A DNA stretch of 64,000 nucleotides from Gammaproteobacteria bacterium (lineage in GTDB: Bacteria > Pseudomonadota > Gammaproteobacteria > Pseudomonadales > JAUIET01), in contig JAUIHW010000020.1 in NCBI GenBank assembly GCA_030431775.1, positions 1 through 64,000 of the forward strand, given 5' to 3'. The notes beneath the pieces are model-generated. The model was not told the DNA's origin, searched no databases, and worked only from the letters and a program-made list of their open reading frames with translations. Below are positions 63,167 to 64,000 of the stretch, in pieces. Position 1 is the stretch's first letter, and each line of letters opens with the position of its first letter. Made by a program: the position numbers and the translations under genes.

Positions 63167-64000
63167 ATGAAAACTAAGCGCACCAATCTTCTGACCTTTA
63201 CTCTGGCTTTGCTGGCTGGCGGCCTATTGCCACCCTTTAACGTGAACGCCGAGCCAGATACCGTGCCCGAGCCCGCGGGGATCGAAAAGGCTGAGAACAT
63301 TGACCTGGAGGAGCCTATCGAGGCCTTACCGCCCACCGAGGAATCAACTGCTGACACAAGCCCTAAAGCGTCAAACGCAGCGGCAGAACCAACACCTGAA
63401 CCTGAGCCAGAACCAGCCGACCCTTATGAAGAGGGCATGCCAATTGTCCTGCTGGGAAAGGAGATTCCGCCAAGAACAGCGACTCGTCTAGCCTGGTCTG
63501 CTGGCGCATCGCTGGACGGTATCAGCGGCTCAACTCCGGTGCTGGTAGTTAATGGCGCCAAGCCTGGCCCCACTTTATGTCTGACCGCGGCAATCCACGG
63601 GGACGAGCTTAACGGCATCGAAATTGTCCGCCGGCTTGTTTACGATATTGACCCGACCAAACTGACCGGAACCGTTGTCGGCGTGCCCATTGTTAATATC
63701 CAGGGATTTCGACGCAACTCCAGGTATCTCACGGACCGTCGGGACCTAAACCGACATTTCCCCGGACACCCGGAAGGCAGCCTGGCGTCCCGTATTGCCT
63801 GGTCGTTTTTTACTGAAATCATCGAGCACTGCAGCGTACTGGTCGACTTACACACGGGGTCGTTTCATCGCACCAATCTGCCTCAGCTGCGCGCTGATCT
63901 GATGAACCCTGCAGTGAAAGACTTCTCAGAAAATTTCGGTTCCACCGTGGTACTGCACTCGCGCGGCGCCGAGGGAACGCTGCGTTATGCGGCCAGTATG
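63167..64000 (+). CDS. Exported M14/aspartoacylase-like metallohydrolase (3' end cut by window)
   Basis: The first 278 residues are visible. A signal peptide (NLLTFTLALLAGGLLPPF) is followed by a Pro/Glu-rich linker (AAAEPTPEPEPEPADPYEEG), then a succinylglutamate desuccinylase/aspartoacylase-type zinc domain: AAIHGDELNGIEIVRRL holds the first His and Glu ligands, RRDLNRHFPG the substrate-binding Arg region, and VLVDLHTGS the second His. The active form is probably anchored or periplasmic. Possible substrates are N-acyl amino acids or peptides. Confidence 0.9.
   Translation, partial: MKTKRTNLLTFTLALLAGGLLPPFNVNAEPDTVPEPAGIEKAENIDLEEPIEALPPTEESTADTSPKASNAAAEPTPEPEPEPADPYEEGMPIVLLGKEIPPRTATRLAWSAGASLDGISGSTPVLVVNGAKPGPTLCLTAAIHGDELNGIEIVRRLVYDIDPTKLTGTVVGVPIVNIQGFRRNSRYLTDRRDLNRHFPGHPEGSLASRIAWSFFTEIIEHCSVLVDLHTGSFHRTNLPQLRADLMNPAVKDFSENFGSTVVLHSRGAEGTLRYAASM

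Noticed and set aside
1-64000. CRISPR arrays, tRNA or rRNA genes, insertion sequences
   Set aside because: No regular spaced repeats, clover-leaf sequences, rRNA segments or transposase-like proteins were recognised.

Overview
The window reads as a chromosome segment of an aerobic, probably marine gammaproteobacterium. This is inferred from the mix of a GbdR-like betaine regulator, heterotetrameric sarcosine oxidase, an XrtA/PEP-CTERM-type exopolysaccharide (EPS) locus, a YhhQ-family transporter and many sulfotransferases; no rRNA, tRNA or other phylogenetic marker is present. There are no insertion sequences, CRISPR arrays, rRNA or tRNA genes that I can recognise.

Region 1 (1-5.2 kb): the 3' part of a D-amino-acid-oxidase-like flavoprotein, an AMP-forming acyl-CoA ligase and a LysR regulator read rightward. 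They meet a leftward Rieske oxygenase of the glycine-betaine/quaternary-amine type.

Region 2 (4.0-19.9 kb): fourteen leftward genes, tightly spaced or overlapping except around the regulator gene. Reading in the direction of transcription: non-pyrrolysine MttB-family methyltransferase, corrinoid protein, DUF1638 protein, small PF13769-like protein, methyl-THF:corrinoid methyltransferase, ferredoxin/ASKHA corrinoid reactivator, HD-domain protein, L-serine ammonia-lyase, DJ-1/AraC (GbdR-like) regulator, sarcosine oxidase B, D, A and G, and the Rieske oxygenase. Together they can strip the methyl groups from glycine betaine onto tetrahydrofolate and carry sarcosine to glycine. With serine hydroxymethyltransferase encoded elsewhere, the serine would then be deaminated to pyruvate. 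The corrinoid protein has a very acidic N-terminus, while all three proteins expected to dock on it carry arginine-rich tails; this is the most striking pattern in the window.

Region 3 (20.0-23.9 kb): a membrane-anchored GltB-like FMN protein and two translationally coupled GNAT/FemAB-like acyltransferase genes.

Region 4 (24.1-56.7 kb): a large envelope-polysaccharide locus with many strand switches. It includes two tandem GT2 proteins (the second without the DxD motif), several GT4 glycosyltransferases, a left-handed beta-helix acyltransferase, a flippase-like membrane protein, SAM methyltransferases and a sugar epimerase. It also holds an XrtA-type export/regulation block (Wza lipoprotein, outer-membrane barrel, Wzz, tyrosine kinase, AAA ATPase) that overlaps a glpD-type gene, a Wzy-like polymerase, a Wzx-like flippase, a GT39-like membrane transferase, an EpsB/WcaJ-type initiating phosphotransferase and five sulfotransferases. 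A sulfated polysaccharide is the natural inference. No exosortase gene is visible.

Region 5 (57.0-64.0 kb): a short HEAT-like protein, an operon of a PTPS-III-like pterin enzyme, a YhhQ-family transporter and an SDR, then an MFS exporter, a periplasmic gamma-glutamyltransferase and the start of an M14/aspartoacylase-like exported protein cut by the window end.
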